Assembly: GCA_965198915.1 (NCBI GenBank)
Contig: CBDAQC010000004.1
Location: 124,001 to 188,000, forward strand
Origin: BOG-908 sp965198915
Lineage (GTDB): Bacteria; Pseudomonadota; Alphaproteobacteria; Acetobacterales; Acetobacteraceae
Length of the DNA: 64,000 nucleotides
Direction of reading: 5' to 3'
Shown here piece by piece: positions 1 through 9,484 of this stretch. The notes below the pieces were generated by a model, which saw only the letters and a program-made list of their open reading frames with translations, had not been told where the DNA came from and ran no database searches. Position 1 is the stretch's first letter, and every line of letters begins with the position of its first letter. The position numbers were made by a program, and so were the translations under genes.

Positions 1-236
1 ACGTGCTGAAATCGATCGCGGACGGCGGCGGGCCGGAGCGCGGGTTCCTCGCCTTGGGCTACGCGGGCTGGGGGCCCGGCCAACTGGACCGCGAGATGAG
101 CGAGAATGCCTGGCTGTCCGCGCCGGCCAGCATAGACATCGTGTTCGACGGCGACCACGAGACGAAGTGGCGCCGCGCGATGGGCATTCTGAAAGTCGAT
201 CCGGTGCTGTTGTCGGGCAGCGCTGGGCACGCTTGA
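1..236 (+). CDS. YqgE/AlgH family protein, C-terminal part (5' end outside window)
   Basis: Only the last 77 or so residues are present; the reading frame is open to the window edge, so the true start lies upstream. The visible part carries family features: GYAGWGPGQL near its start, then an N-x-WL segment, an IVFD strand, a W-x-x-A-M helix and a terminal LLSGSAGHA. YqgE/AlgH proteins are usually about 190 residues, so roughly 60% is missing here. Their biochemical role is not settled; AlgH was named from alginate regulation in Pseudomonas. The gene ends 200 bases before clpB, and repeat sequence fills that gap, so they are probably separate transcription units. Confidence 0.85.
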   Translation, partial: VLKSIADGGGPERGFLALGYAGWGPGQLDREMSENAWLSAPASIDIVFDGDHETKWRRAMGILKVDPVLLSGSAGHA

Positions 237-248
237 GGGTGCGTAAGA

Positions 249-300
249 GGTTCTAAGGACGACTGTCCTTAGCGGGGTCCAAGGCAGCGCCCCTGGCCTT
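249..300. repeat. Repeat family A, right arm, upstream of clpB
   Basis: Contains a perfect hairpin, CTAAGGAC-GACT-GTCCTTAG, at 253-272, followed by a GC-rich GGCGCCCCTGGCC-like tail. The block from 249 to 280 is repeated almost base for base at 3217-3248 on the other side of clpB, and a diverged copy lies at about 49,560. It may terminate the YqgE transcript or be a mobile intergenic repeat. Confidence 0.8.
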
Positions 301-310
301 ACTCCAAAGC

Positions 311-344
311 GTTTCTTTGCTCAAAAAAGAACCGCCTGCCTTCT
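311..344. repeat. Repeat family B, single right arm
   Basis: A weak copy of the family B arm: a GTTTCTTT...AAAAAAGAAC hairpin followed by a pyrimidine-rich tail. The partner arm and the CAAAAGTTTTTTG box are not recognisable. It lies between the family A arm and clpB. Confidence 0.55.
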
Positions 345-437
345 CTTGCCCTGCGTCCCTCACCAAATACACGCCAGTCGCGTCGCCTCCCGAGGGGCGC
401 GGATTTCTTTGTCGCCTGAGAGATAGGGACACGCATC

Positions 438-3020
<2,583 letters not shown>

Positions 3021-3120
3021 CAGGCGCACTTCCGGCCCCTGCCGGGTGTTCCCACCGCGGGCACTCGGCAGGGGTTCCAGCCTGGCGGACGTGGCGTATG
3101 CGACACGCGGCGAGCGCTGA

Positions 3121-3275
3121 ATTGGGGCTCTGCCCCTGGACCCCGTCGTGCGAAGCACGCTCGCGCGTGACGGGGACTTGGCCCCCAGACCCCATTTCCT
3201 AGGAGTGCGTGCAGCAGGTTCTAAGGACGACTGTCCTTAGCGGGGTTCAGGGGCAGAGCCCCTGGCCTTCTTCCC
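3121..3275. repeat. Repeat family A, complete copy downstream of clpB
   Basis: This fills most of the 337-base gap after clpB. The left arm starts with GGGGCTCTGCCCC, has an inner CGTCGTGCG/CGCGTGACG inverted repeat and ends in GACCCC. The right arm has the CTAAGGAC-GACT-GTCCTTAG hairpin at 3221-3240 and ends in AGGGGCAGAGCCCCTGGCC. The two outer ends are inverted copies of each other, so the whole element could fold as one long nested structure. It lies where a terminator for clpB would be expected. Confidence 0.8.
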
Positions 3276-3303
3276 CGATAACAACGCTGTGCGCTTCTAC
3301 CCC

Positions 3304-3329
3304 GGAACACCGCGCACGCGTCGCGAGTT
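3304..3329 (+). promoter_or_regulatory. Possible EcfG-type general-stress promoter
   Basis: GGAAC at 3304-3308 and GTT at 3327-3329 are 18 bases apart. This matches the alphaproteobacterial EcfG pattern GGAAC-N16/17-nGTT apart from the less conserved base before GTT. It would start transcription shortly before the ATG at 3358. This is inference from a short motif. Confidence 0.4.
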
Positions 3330-3357
3330 GCTGGAGATAAGCAGCGGAGCAAACGCC

Positions 3358-3864
3358 ATGACAGGGACTGCCGAAAAGACCGATCCCGAACTCTGGGAGA
3401 AGGTTAAGCACGAGGTCACCGATGGCGACAAAGGCGGCAAGCCGGGCCAGTGGTCCGCGCGCAAGGCCCAATTGGCCGTGCATGACTACAAGGCGGAAGG
3501 CGGCGGCTACAAAGGCCCGAAAAGCGACGACAACCACCTGCACCAATGGACCGAGGAGCATTGGGGCACCAAATCCGGCGAGCCGTCCGGCAAGACCGGC
3601 GAGCGCTACCTGCCGGAGAAGGCACGCGAGCATCTGAGCGACGCGGAGTATGCCAAGACCACCGCCAAGAAGCGGGCCGACACGAAAGCCGGCCGCCAGT
3701 TCTCCGCGCAGCCGGAAGAGATCGCCCGCAAGACAGCGCATGACCGCGACGGCGGCGGCCTGGCCGGCCTGTCGCGGACCGAGCTGCTGGCGCGCGCAAA
3801 GAAAGCCGGCATCTCCGGCCGGTCCCGCATGCGCAAGGCCGAGCTGGTAAAGGCGCTCGGGTAG
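3358..3864 (+). CDS. DUF5872 domain protein with C-terminal SAP/Rho-N-like motif
   Basis: 168 residues, very rich in charged residues and glycine. The first two thirds match the DUF5872 pattern: ELWEKVKHEVT, DKGGKPGQWSARKAQL, HQWTEEHWGT and RYLPE. The last 30 residues (LSRTELLARAKKAGI...MRKAELVKAL) look like the short two-helix SAP or Rho-N fold that binds nucleic acid. I chose ATG 3358, with GCGGAG upstream, over a longer frame from about 3289, because the family similarity starts here and the promoter-like motif overlaps the longer version. The biochemical role is unknown. It is coupled to the next gene by a one-base overlap, and the pair may belong to a stress regulon. Confidence 0.78.
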   Translation: MTGTAEKTDPELWEKVKHEVTDGDKGGKPGQWSARKAQLAVHDYKAEGGGYKGPKSDDNHLHQWTEEHWGTKSGEPSGKTGERYLPEKAREHLSDAEYAKTTAKKRADTKAGRQFSAQPEEIARKTAHDRDGGGLAGLSRTELLARAKKAGISGRSRMRKAELVKALG

Positions 3865-4235
3865 TGGCCTCACCTGTCATGGCAGACGACGAGAAATCCG
3901 CTGCCTACACGGAATTCCACGCGCTGGTGAACATGACTCCGGCGAAGCTGCGGCAGTGGCTGCAAAGCGAGGAGAGCCTCAGCGTCGGGATGACGCCGGG
4001 TGGCGACAAGGTGACCGGGGCCGCGCAGCCGGAATCCGTGGGCCACCACATGGGCGAGCGTATCCTGGAGATACGTGCCGCGAAAAAGCCTGCGCTCACC
4101 GACGCGGATTACGCCGACATGCGCAAGGTGGTCGGCTACATAAAGCGGCACTCGGCGCAGCGTCCCGGCGGCGACGTGACGGATACGAGGTGGCGCCATT
4201 CGCTGATGAACTGGGGCCACGACCCGTTGGCCTGA
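3864..4235 (+). CDS. DUF3140 family protein
   Basis: Up to 123 residues. The family core is clear: EFHALVNMTPAKLRQWL, ESVGHHMGERILEI, YADMRKVVGYIKRH and a terminal DTRWRHSLMNWGHDPL. The GTG at 3864 overlaps the stop of the DUF5872 gene, which suggests translational coupling; an ATG at 3879 would give 118 residues, and neither start has a strong ribosome site. DUF3140 proteins have no assigned function. The neighbour is another small charged protein, and both could be stress-linked if the promoter at 3304 is real. Confidence 0.8.
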   Translation: MASPVMADDEKSAAYTEFHALVNMTPAKLRQWLQSEESLSVGMTPGGDKVTGAAQPESVGHHMGERILEIRAAKKPALTDADYADMRKVVGYIKRHSAQRPGGDVTDTRWRHSLMNWGHDPLA

Positions 4236-4377
4236 GCGGAAGGAAGGCGGCTGCCGGGAAGCGCCCTCATCTGCGTTCCCACCATCGTGAGGCGCACGCG
4301 CCTGAGGCGCGAGGCGGGCGCTGCGCGGCCCGGAACGGCGGCTATCTCGCGCCCGGGTGTTCGCTCTAGAACAGCTC

Positions 4378-5130
4378 ATGGACACGCTGGCCGCCTTACG
4401 CCTGCAGATCGAATGGGGCGCCGACGAGGCGCTGGACGACGCGCCTATCGACCGCACGGCCGCGCCCCCGCCCGCCCCTGCCCTGCCCCGGCCGATGCAG
4501 GCGGCGCCCGCCACGCGCCTGGGGCCCGCGGCACACGCCCAGGCGGTGGCCCAGGGCGCCAACACGGTCGAGGCGCTGCGCCAGGCGCTGGCCTCCTTCA
4601 CCGCCTGCCCGCTGGCGGCCACGGCCACCAGCCTGGTGTTCGCGGACGGCAACCCGGCTGCCGGGCTGGTGGTGGTGGGCGAGGTGCCGGGAGCGGAGGA
4701 GGACGTAGCGGGCCTGCCGTTCCAGGGGCCGGCCGGGCAGTTGCTGGACAGGATGTTCGCCAGCATCGGCCTCTCACGCGCGGACATGTTGCTGACCACC
4801 CTGGTGCCGTGGCGCCCGCCAGGCGGCCGGCCGCCGACGGATGCCGAAGTGCACACCTGCGCGCCCTTCCTGTGGCGGCATCTGACCCTGCTGCGCCCCC
4901 GCCTGATCGTGGCCGCCGGCACGCTGCCCGCGCGCCTGCTGACCGGCAAAGGCGACACCATACGCAAGCTGCGCGGCCGGTTTGTGCCGGTGGCGGTGCC
5001 CGGCCTGCCCACGCCGATACAAACGCTGCCGATGTTCAGCCCGGCGTTGCTGCTGGCAACCCCTGCCTGCAAGCGCGAGGCCTGGGCCGACCTGCTGACG
5101 CTGAAGCGCGCCCTGACACCCCGGACGTAG
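4378..5130 (+). CDS. Uracil-DNA glycosylase family 4-like protein with altered motifs
   Basis: 250 residues with the alphaproteobacterial family 4 layout: an N-terminal LRLQIEWGADEAL segment, a Pro/Ala-rich linker (about 25-55), CPLAATATSLVFADGNP, the GEVPGAEED active-site loop at 101-109, PFQGPAGQLLDRM, and a C-terminal KREAW helix. Two positions usually conserved are changed. The strand normally reading N-x-x-x-W reads TLVPW (141-145), and the HPAYLLR-type loop reads SPALLLA (221-227), so Ser replaces the His. ATG 4378 fits the family start better than GTG 4357. Uracil excision is the family role; whether this copy is active is uncertain. Confidence 0.8.
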   Translation: MDTLAALRLQIEWGADEALDDAPIDRTAAPPPAPALPRPMQAAPATRLGPAAHAQAVAQGANTVEALRQALASFTACPLAATATSLVFADGNPAAGLVVVGEVPGAEEDVAGLPFQGPAGQLLDRMFASIGLSRADMLLTTLVPWRPPGGRPPTDAEVHTCAPFLWRHLTLLRPRLIVAAGTLPARLLTGKGDTIRKLRGRFVPVAVPGLPTPIQTLPMFSPALLLATPACKREAWADLLTLKRALTPRT

Positions 5131-5361
5131 CAAACGCAATGACAAGACGGGTGGCGAAAAAGATTTCGTGAACCACGCGTAAGAGGAAGATGGCGTTTAC
5201 GAAGATGAAACGATACCTTTAAACCGCGGGCCGCGAAGCTGAAGCGTTCCGGTACTGCAGTGTGTGCCGGGCTTACTGGCCAGCCACTTGCCAACTCTTG
5301 CACTGCAGCGAACTACATTTGCGGTTGCGCCCGCCAGCCAAACGCTGTTAAGGGCACCGCC

Positions 5362-7014
5362 ATGCGAGGGATCGGGTTTTCCATCTCCCGCCTGTCCACT
5401 GCCCGCGCCGTTCTGGCGGGCGCTGCCCTTCTGGCCGGAGCCGCGTGGCGGCCTGCCCAGGGATCAGGCAGCGGTGGGTTGGCGCCACAGTCTGACGATC
5501 TGGCCATGGCCGTTCCCCGGATACACCCCGGCGCCGGGACCAACGGCATTGGCTTGCCGCAGCCGCTCGCCCCCAGCGAGGCAGCCAAGATACGCCGCAT
5601 CTTCGCCTTGCAGCGCGAAGGCGACCTGCCGCAGGCCGTGGCGGAGACGGCGCGGCTGGATGACGACACGCTGCTGGGCCACATACTGGCGGACCGGCTG
5701 CTGCTGCGGCCGGCCCGCGCCCGGGCGCCGGCGCTGTCGGACTGGCTCGGCCGCTACGCGGACCTGCCCGACGCTTGTGCCATCTACGCGCTGCTGCTGC
5801 GCCGCCTGCCGCCGGACGCGGCACGTCCTCCGGCGCCGGCCAACGCCACACTCGGCACCGCCGCGCGCACCGCGGGCGCGGACAGCCTGGCCGCATCGGC
5901 CGCGCGCACCGCTTTCGCCGCCGGCCACGATGCGCAGGCCGAACGGCTGGGCCGCGACGCCCTCGCCCGCAGCCAGAACCGCGACGGCCAGGCGGCCTAC
6001 GTGGCCGGGCTGGCGGCCTTCCGCGCCGGCCGGCTGGAGCGGGCGGGTGGGCTGTTCGAACTCGCCTCGCTGGCGGACGGATCGGGCGCCGGCCTGCGCG
6101 CCGCCGCCGCTTTCTGGGCCGCGCGCGCCCATCTGCGCCAGGGTGAGGCCGCCACCTGGCGCCCCTGGATGATGCGCGCCGCGGCCGAGCCGCACACGCT
6201 GCATGGCATGCTGGCCCGCCGCGCCCTTGGCCTGACCGTGCCGGCCGCCCCTGCCAGCCCGATCCTGGCAGAAGCGGATCTGGAGGCCATCTCCGCGACG
6301 CCGCAAGGCCGGCGGGCCTTCGCGCTGCTGCAGGTGGGCCAGCCCGCCCGGGCAGAGGCCGAATTGCGCCTGCTCTGGCCGCAGGCCCAGTCCACGCCCG
6401 CTTTGTCCCGCGCCTTGTTCCTGGTGGCAGGGGCGGCCGGGCTGACCGACCTCGTGGCCGACCTGTCCGGGCTTGTCGATGCCAGCGAAGCCGACTTGCC
6501 GGTGCCCGTCCTGCGCCCGCGCGGCGGTTTCCGGCTGGACCCGGCGCTCGTCTACGCGGTGACGCGGGTGGAATCCAATTTCGACGGTGCGGCCGTGTCC
6601 GGGGCCGGTGCCAACGGGCTGATGCAATTGATGCCGGGCGTGGTGGACGCGGTGGGCCAGAGCGCGGGCACTCGGCCGCTCACCGATCCCGGCCAGAACC
6701 TCAGGCTCGGCCAGGCTTATCTGGCCTATCTCAGCCGGCAGGACCTGGCGGGCGACGACCTGCTGCGCGTGCTAGCCAGCTACAACGCCGGCCCTAGCGC
6801 CGTGCAGCGCTGGGCGCACATGGAAGGCCAGGATCCGCTGCTGTTCCTGGAGGCGATACCGGTGGACGAGACGCGGCATTTCCTGGAGCGCGTGCTCACC
6901 AATCTCTGGGGCTATGCCGCGCGTTTCCGGTCCTCCGCGCCCAGCCTGGACGCTCTGGCGCAGGGAGACTGGCCGCGGTTCTCTCCCGAGTTTGCGTCCG
7001 TTCGGGTGCATTAG
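5362..7014 (+). CDS. Soluble lytic murein transglycosylase (Slt type), secreted
   Basis: 550 residues. It starts with a signal peptide (Arg at 2 and 10, then a hydrophobic stretch to about residue 35), has a long Ala-rich helical-repeat region (about 70-370) like the superhelical ring of Slt70, and ends in an SLT catalytic domain. The catalytic Glu is E404 in TRVESNF, followed by GLMQLMPG and SYNAGPSAVQRW. Such enzymes cut peptidoglycan strands in the periplasm to give 1,6-anhydro-muramyl ends. ATG 5362 is chosen because the signal peptide begins there; the frame is open upstream. The 231 bases upstream hold no other gene I can support. Confidence 0.9.
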   Translation: MRGIGFSISRLSTARAVLAGAALLAGAAWRPAQGSGSGGLAPQSDDLAMAVPRIHPGAGTNGIGLPQPLAPSEAAKIRRIFALQREGDLPQAVAETARLDDDTLLGHILADRLLLRPARARAPALSDWLGRYADLPDACAIYALLLRRLPPDAARPPAPANATLGTAARTAGADSLAASAARTAFAAGHDAQAERLGRDALARSQNRDGQAAYVAGLAAFRAGRLERAGGLFELASLADGSGAGLRAAAAFWAARAHLRQGEAATWRPWMMRAAAEPHTLHGMLARRALGLTVPAAPASPILAEADLEAISATPQGRRAFALLQVGQPARAEAELRLLWPQAQSTPALSRALFLVAGAAGLTDLVADLSGLVDASEADLPVPVLRPRGGFRLDPALVYAVTRVESNFDGAAVSGAGANGLMQLMPGVVDAVGQSAGTRPLTDPGQNLRLGQAYLAYLSRQDLAGDDLLRVLASYNAGPSAVQRWAHMEGQDPLLFLEAIPVDETRHFLERVLTNLWGYAARFRSSAPSLDALAQGDWPRFSPEFASVRVH

Positions 7015-7043
7015 CAGGCGAGCTTGGCCGCCGGAGGGATTTG

Positions 7044-7574
7044 TTGAGTCGCATCGATGAGACCATCGCGTTCGTGCCGGTGCAGATAGCGGTGCTCACC
7101 GTGTCGGATACGCGTGATTCCTCCAACGACACTTCGGGCGACACCCTGGCTGCGCGCGTCGCCGCGGCAGGCCACGTCCTGCGCGCGCGCGCGATATGCC
7201 GCGACGATGCCGATGTGATCGCCACGCATCTGCGCCGATGGGTCGAGGATCCGGAGATCGACGCCGTCATCACCACGGGCGGCACCGGCGTCACCGGCCG
7301 GGACGTGACGCCGGAAGCTTTCGACCGCGTGCTGGAAAAGCGCATCGAGGGTTTCGGCGAGTTGTTCCGCATGCTGAGCTACCAGAAGATCGGCACGTCC
7401 ACGATACAGTCGCGCGCGCTGGCCGGCGTGGCGGGCGGCACCTACCTGTTCGCCTTGCCGGGCAGCACCGGCGCGGTAAAAGATGCGTGGGACGACATAC
7501 TGCTCTGGCAGCTCGACATACGTCACCGGCCCTGCAACTTCGTGGAACTGATGCCGCGATTGAAGGAGCGGTGA
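7044..7574 (+). CDS. moaB: Molybdenum cofactor biosynthesis protein B
   Basis: 176 residues of the MoaB/MogA fold, which acts in molybdopterin synthesis (adenylylation or metal-insertion step). Family signatures are TVSDTRD near the start, TTGGTGVTGRDVTPEA in the middle, and LPGSTGAVKDAWD near the end. There is no usable ATG. Two TTG codons stand at 7041 and 7044; GGAGGG at 7033-7038 is only 2 bases from the first and 5 from the second, so TTG 7044 is the better start. It follows the transglycosylase by about 30 bases, so co-transcription is possible though the roles differ. Confidence 0.92.
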   Translation: MSRIDETIAFVPVQIAVLTVSDTRDSSNDTSGDTLAARVAAAGHVLRARAICRDDADVIATHLRRWVEDPEIDAVITTGGTGVTGRDVTPEAFDRVLEKRIEGFGELFRMLSYQKIGTSTIQSRALAGVAGGTYLFALPGSTGAVKDAWDDILLWQLDIRHRPCNFVELMPRLKER

Positions 7575-7657
7575 CTCCAGGCACAGTGTTGTTTTCCGCC
7601 ACGGGAGAACCGCGTCCGTCCTGCCTTGTTTGGCCCTCGGCAACGAGGGATTCCGAG

Positions 7658-8431
7658 ATGAAGCTGGCAGGCAAGATCGCCTACATAACAGGCGCCGATT
7701 CAGGCATAGGCCAGGCGACGGCGAAGTTGTTTGCGGAAGAAGGTGCGGACGTGGCCATCGGCTACCATTCCGACGAGGCGGGCGCACGCGAGACGGCAAG
7801 ACTGGTGGAGACGGCAGGGCGGCGCGCGCAGATCCTGCAGGTGGATGTCAGTGACCAGAAATCGGTGGATGCGTTCTTTGCCGGTGCGGCAAAGGCAGTG
7901 GGCACGCCTGACGTGTTCGTGGCCAATGCGGGTGTAGGCATGGGCGACCCCAAGCCGGTGGCCGAGATGGACGCGCAATCGCTGGATCGCATCCTGGACA
8001 CCGATCTGAAAGGTCCTCTGTTTTGTGCTAGAAGTTTCGTGCAGCTTCGGCGGGCGGCAGGCGGCGGCGGCAGGTTCGTGATCACCGGCTCCGTGGCGGG
8101 ACATCTGCCCACGCCGAACAGCGCGCCCTATGGCATGGCCAAGGCCGGCGTGAACTCGCTGGTGCGTTCGCTGTCTGTGGAAGTCGCACCTGACCATATC
8201 AATGTGAACGCGATAGCACCCGGCCTGATCGCGACGCCGATGACACAGAAGCGGCTGGACGATCCGGCCGCACGCGAGAAGAGCATGGCGGCGATCCCGT
8301 GGAAGCGTCCGGGCAGGCCTGAGGAGATTGCCGGACTGGCGCTGTTCCTGGCAGCCGAATCCGGCGACTACGTGACCGGGCAGACATGGACGATGGATGG
8401 CGGGCTCACCATGCATTGGGGCGGAGCGTAG
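7658..8431 (+). CDS. Short-chain dehydrogenase/reductase (SDR)
   Basis: 257 residues, the classical SDR length. The cofactor loop TGADSGIG is at residues 11-18, NAG follows the fourth strand, and the catalytic Ser-Tyr-Lys triad is seen in ITGSVAG and Y158-x-x-x-K162. The C-terminus TWTMDGGLTMHWGGA resembles the glucose-dehydrogenase-like branch, but the substrate cannot be named from sequence. It was chosen to start at ATG 7658 because the Rossmann fold begins six residues later. It stands alone between moaB and a hydrolase, with about 85 bases on either side. Confidence 0.9.
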   Translation: MKLAGKIAYITGADSGIGQATAKLFAEEGADVAIGYHSDEAGARETARLVETAGRRAQILQVDVSDQKSVDAFFAGAAKAVGTPDVFVANAGVGMGDPKPVAEMDAQSLDRILDTDLKGPLFCARSFVQLRRAAGGGGRFVITGSVAGHLPTPNSAPYGMAKAGVNSLVRSLSVEVAPDHINVNAIAPGLIATPMTQKRLDDPAAREKSMAAIPWKRPGRPEEIAGLALFLAAESGDYVTGQTWTMDGGLTMHWGGA

Positions 8432-8519
8432 GGTTGGCGCCGCGCAAGCTGCGCGGCAGCAGCCCTGAGCCTTGTTCCAGACCACGCCTTGCATTCCGCC
8501 TTTCAGAGGAGACGCCGAC

Positions 8520-9389
8520 ATGGCGCAGCAGATAGAAGTCGATCCCCACGCCGTCACCGGCTCGGATGCCGGCGAAGGCGTGATCGAGATCGCGCCTGAC
8601 CTGGCTTACCGGCGGGTGGGTATCGTCAACATCATCCTTGCAGGCGCGCCTGGCGGAGAATTCGTGCTGGTGGATGCGGGGATGCCCGGCACGCGCAACG
8701 TGGTGCAGCATGCGGTGGAGGCGCGCTACGGAAAAGGCGCGCGGCCATCTGCCATCATTCTGACGCACGGCCATTTCGATCACGTGGGCGCGCTGGAAAC
8801 GCTGGCAGCGGAATGGGACGTGCCGGTCTACGCGCACGCGCTGGAGCATCCGTATCTGAACGGCACGTCCAGCTATCCGCCGCCCGATCCCAAGGTGGGT
8901 GGCGGCATCATGTCGGTGGTCTCGCCGCTGTTTCCGCGTAGCCCGGTCGATGTGAAACGCCGGCTGCATGCCCTGCCGGAAGACGGCAGCGTGCCGGGCA
9001 TGCCCGGCTGGACCTGGCTGCACACGCCGGGGCACGCGGTGGGACATGTGTCGTTCTGGCGGCAGTCCGACCGGGCGATGATTGCCGGCGATGCGTTCGT
9101 GACCACGGCGCAGGAATCACTGTATTCCGCCATCACGCAGGAACCGGAGCTGCACGGACCGCCGATGTACCTCACGCCCGATTGGCACGCGGCCCGGGTC
9201 TCGGTGGAGAAGCTCGCCGCGTTGCAGCCGTTTCTGGCGGTGACCGGGCACGGCCGCGCCATGGCCGGGCCGGCGCTGACGGAGGCGCTCGACCGCCTGG
9301 CACGCGATTTCGAACAGGTCGCGGTGCCGAAATTCGGGTCCTACGTGGCCGCGCCGGCGACGGCGAAGGACGGCACGGCCTACCGCTAG
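8520..9389 (+). CDS. Metallo-beta-lactamase-fold hydrolase
   Basis: 289 residues. The binuclear metal motif THGHFDH is followed by the later ligands in the HTPGHAVGH strand, the AGDAF loop and TGHGRAM near the end, so all MBL-fold metal sites appear present. Substrates in this family range from glyoxalase II thioesters to lactones and phosphodiesters, and nothing here singles one out. A good ribosome site (GAGGAG) lies 8 bases before ATG 8520. The 95 bases after its stop hold the LexA-type promoter of the next gene, so the two are probably not one unit. Confidence 0.88.
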   Translation: MAQQIEVDPHAVTGSDAGEGVIEIAPDLAYRRVGIVNIILAGAPGGEFVLVDAGMPGTRNVVQHAVEARYGKGARPSAIILTHGHFDHVGALETLAAEWDVPVYAHALEHPYLNGTSSYPPPDPKVGGGIMSVVSPLFPRSPVDVKRRLHALPEDGSVPGMPGWTWLHTPGHAVGHVSFWRQSDRAMIAGDAFVTTAQESLYSAITQEPELHGPPMYLTPDWHAARVSVEKLAALQPFLAVTGHGRAMAGPALTEALDRLARDFEQVAVPKFGSYVAAPATAKDGTAYR

Positions 9390-9416
9390 CCCGCGCTCCT
9401 CGCCGGGCCGATCTCG

Positions 9417-9431
9417 GTTCTCATTTTGTTC
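9417..9431 (+). promoter_or_regulatory. LexA box 1 (GTTC-N7-GTTC)
   Basis: A perfect match to the alphaproteobacterial SOS box: GTTC, seven bases, GTTC. It abuts the -35 element at 9432, where bound LexA would block RNA polymerase. Confidence 0.75.
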
Positions 9432-9459
9432 TTGACACGAGGTGGTAAAACCGTAAATT
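9432..9459 (+). promoter_or_regulatory. Sigma-70 promoter of the radical SAM gene
   Basis: Consensus TTGACA at 9432-9437, a 16-base spacer and TAAATT at 9454-9459. The expected start of transcription is near 9466, one base before the second LexA box. This is one of the few AT-rich stretches outside the repeats. Confidence 0.7.
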
Positions 9460-9466
9460 TCGCCTG

Positions 9467-9481
9467 GAACGAAGCGAGAAC
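9467..9481 (-). promoter_or_regulatory. LexA box 2 (inverted, GAAC-N7-GAAC)
   Basis: A second perfect SOS box in the opposite orientation. It covers the predicted transcription start and the likely ribosome site and ends three bases before the ATG at 9485. Two perfect boxes within 65 bases around one promoter are very unlikely by chance. Confidence 0.75.
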
Positions 9482-9484
9482 CCC

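Noticed and set aside
240..437. A heat-shock sigma-32 promoter before clpB.
   Set aside because: Several CTTG-like -35 candidates exist, but none is followed at the right distance by a good -10. The region is dominated by repeats.
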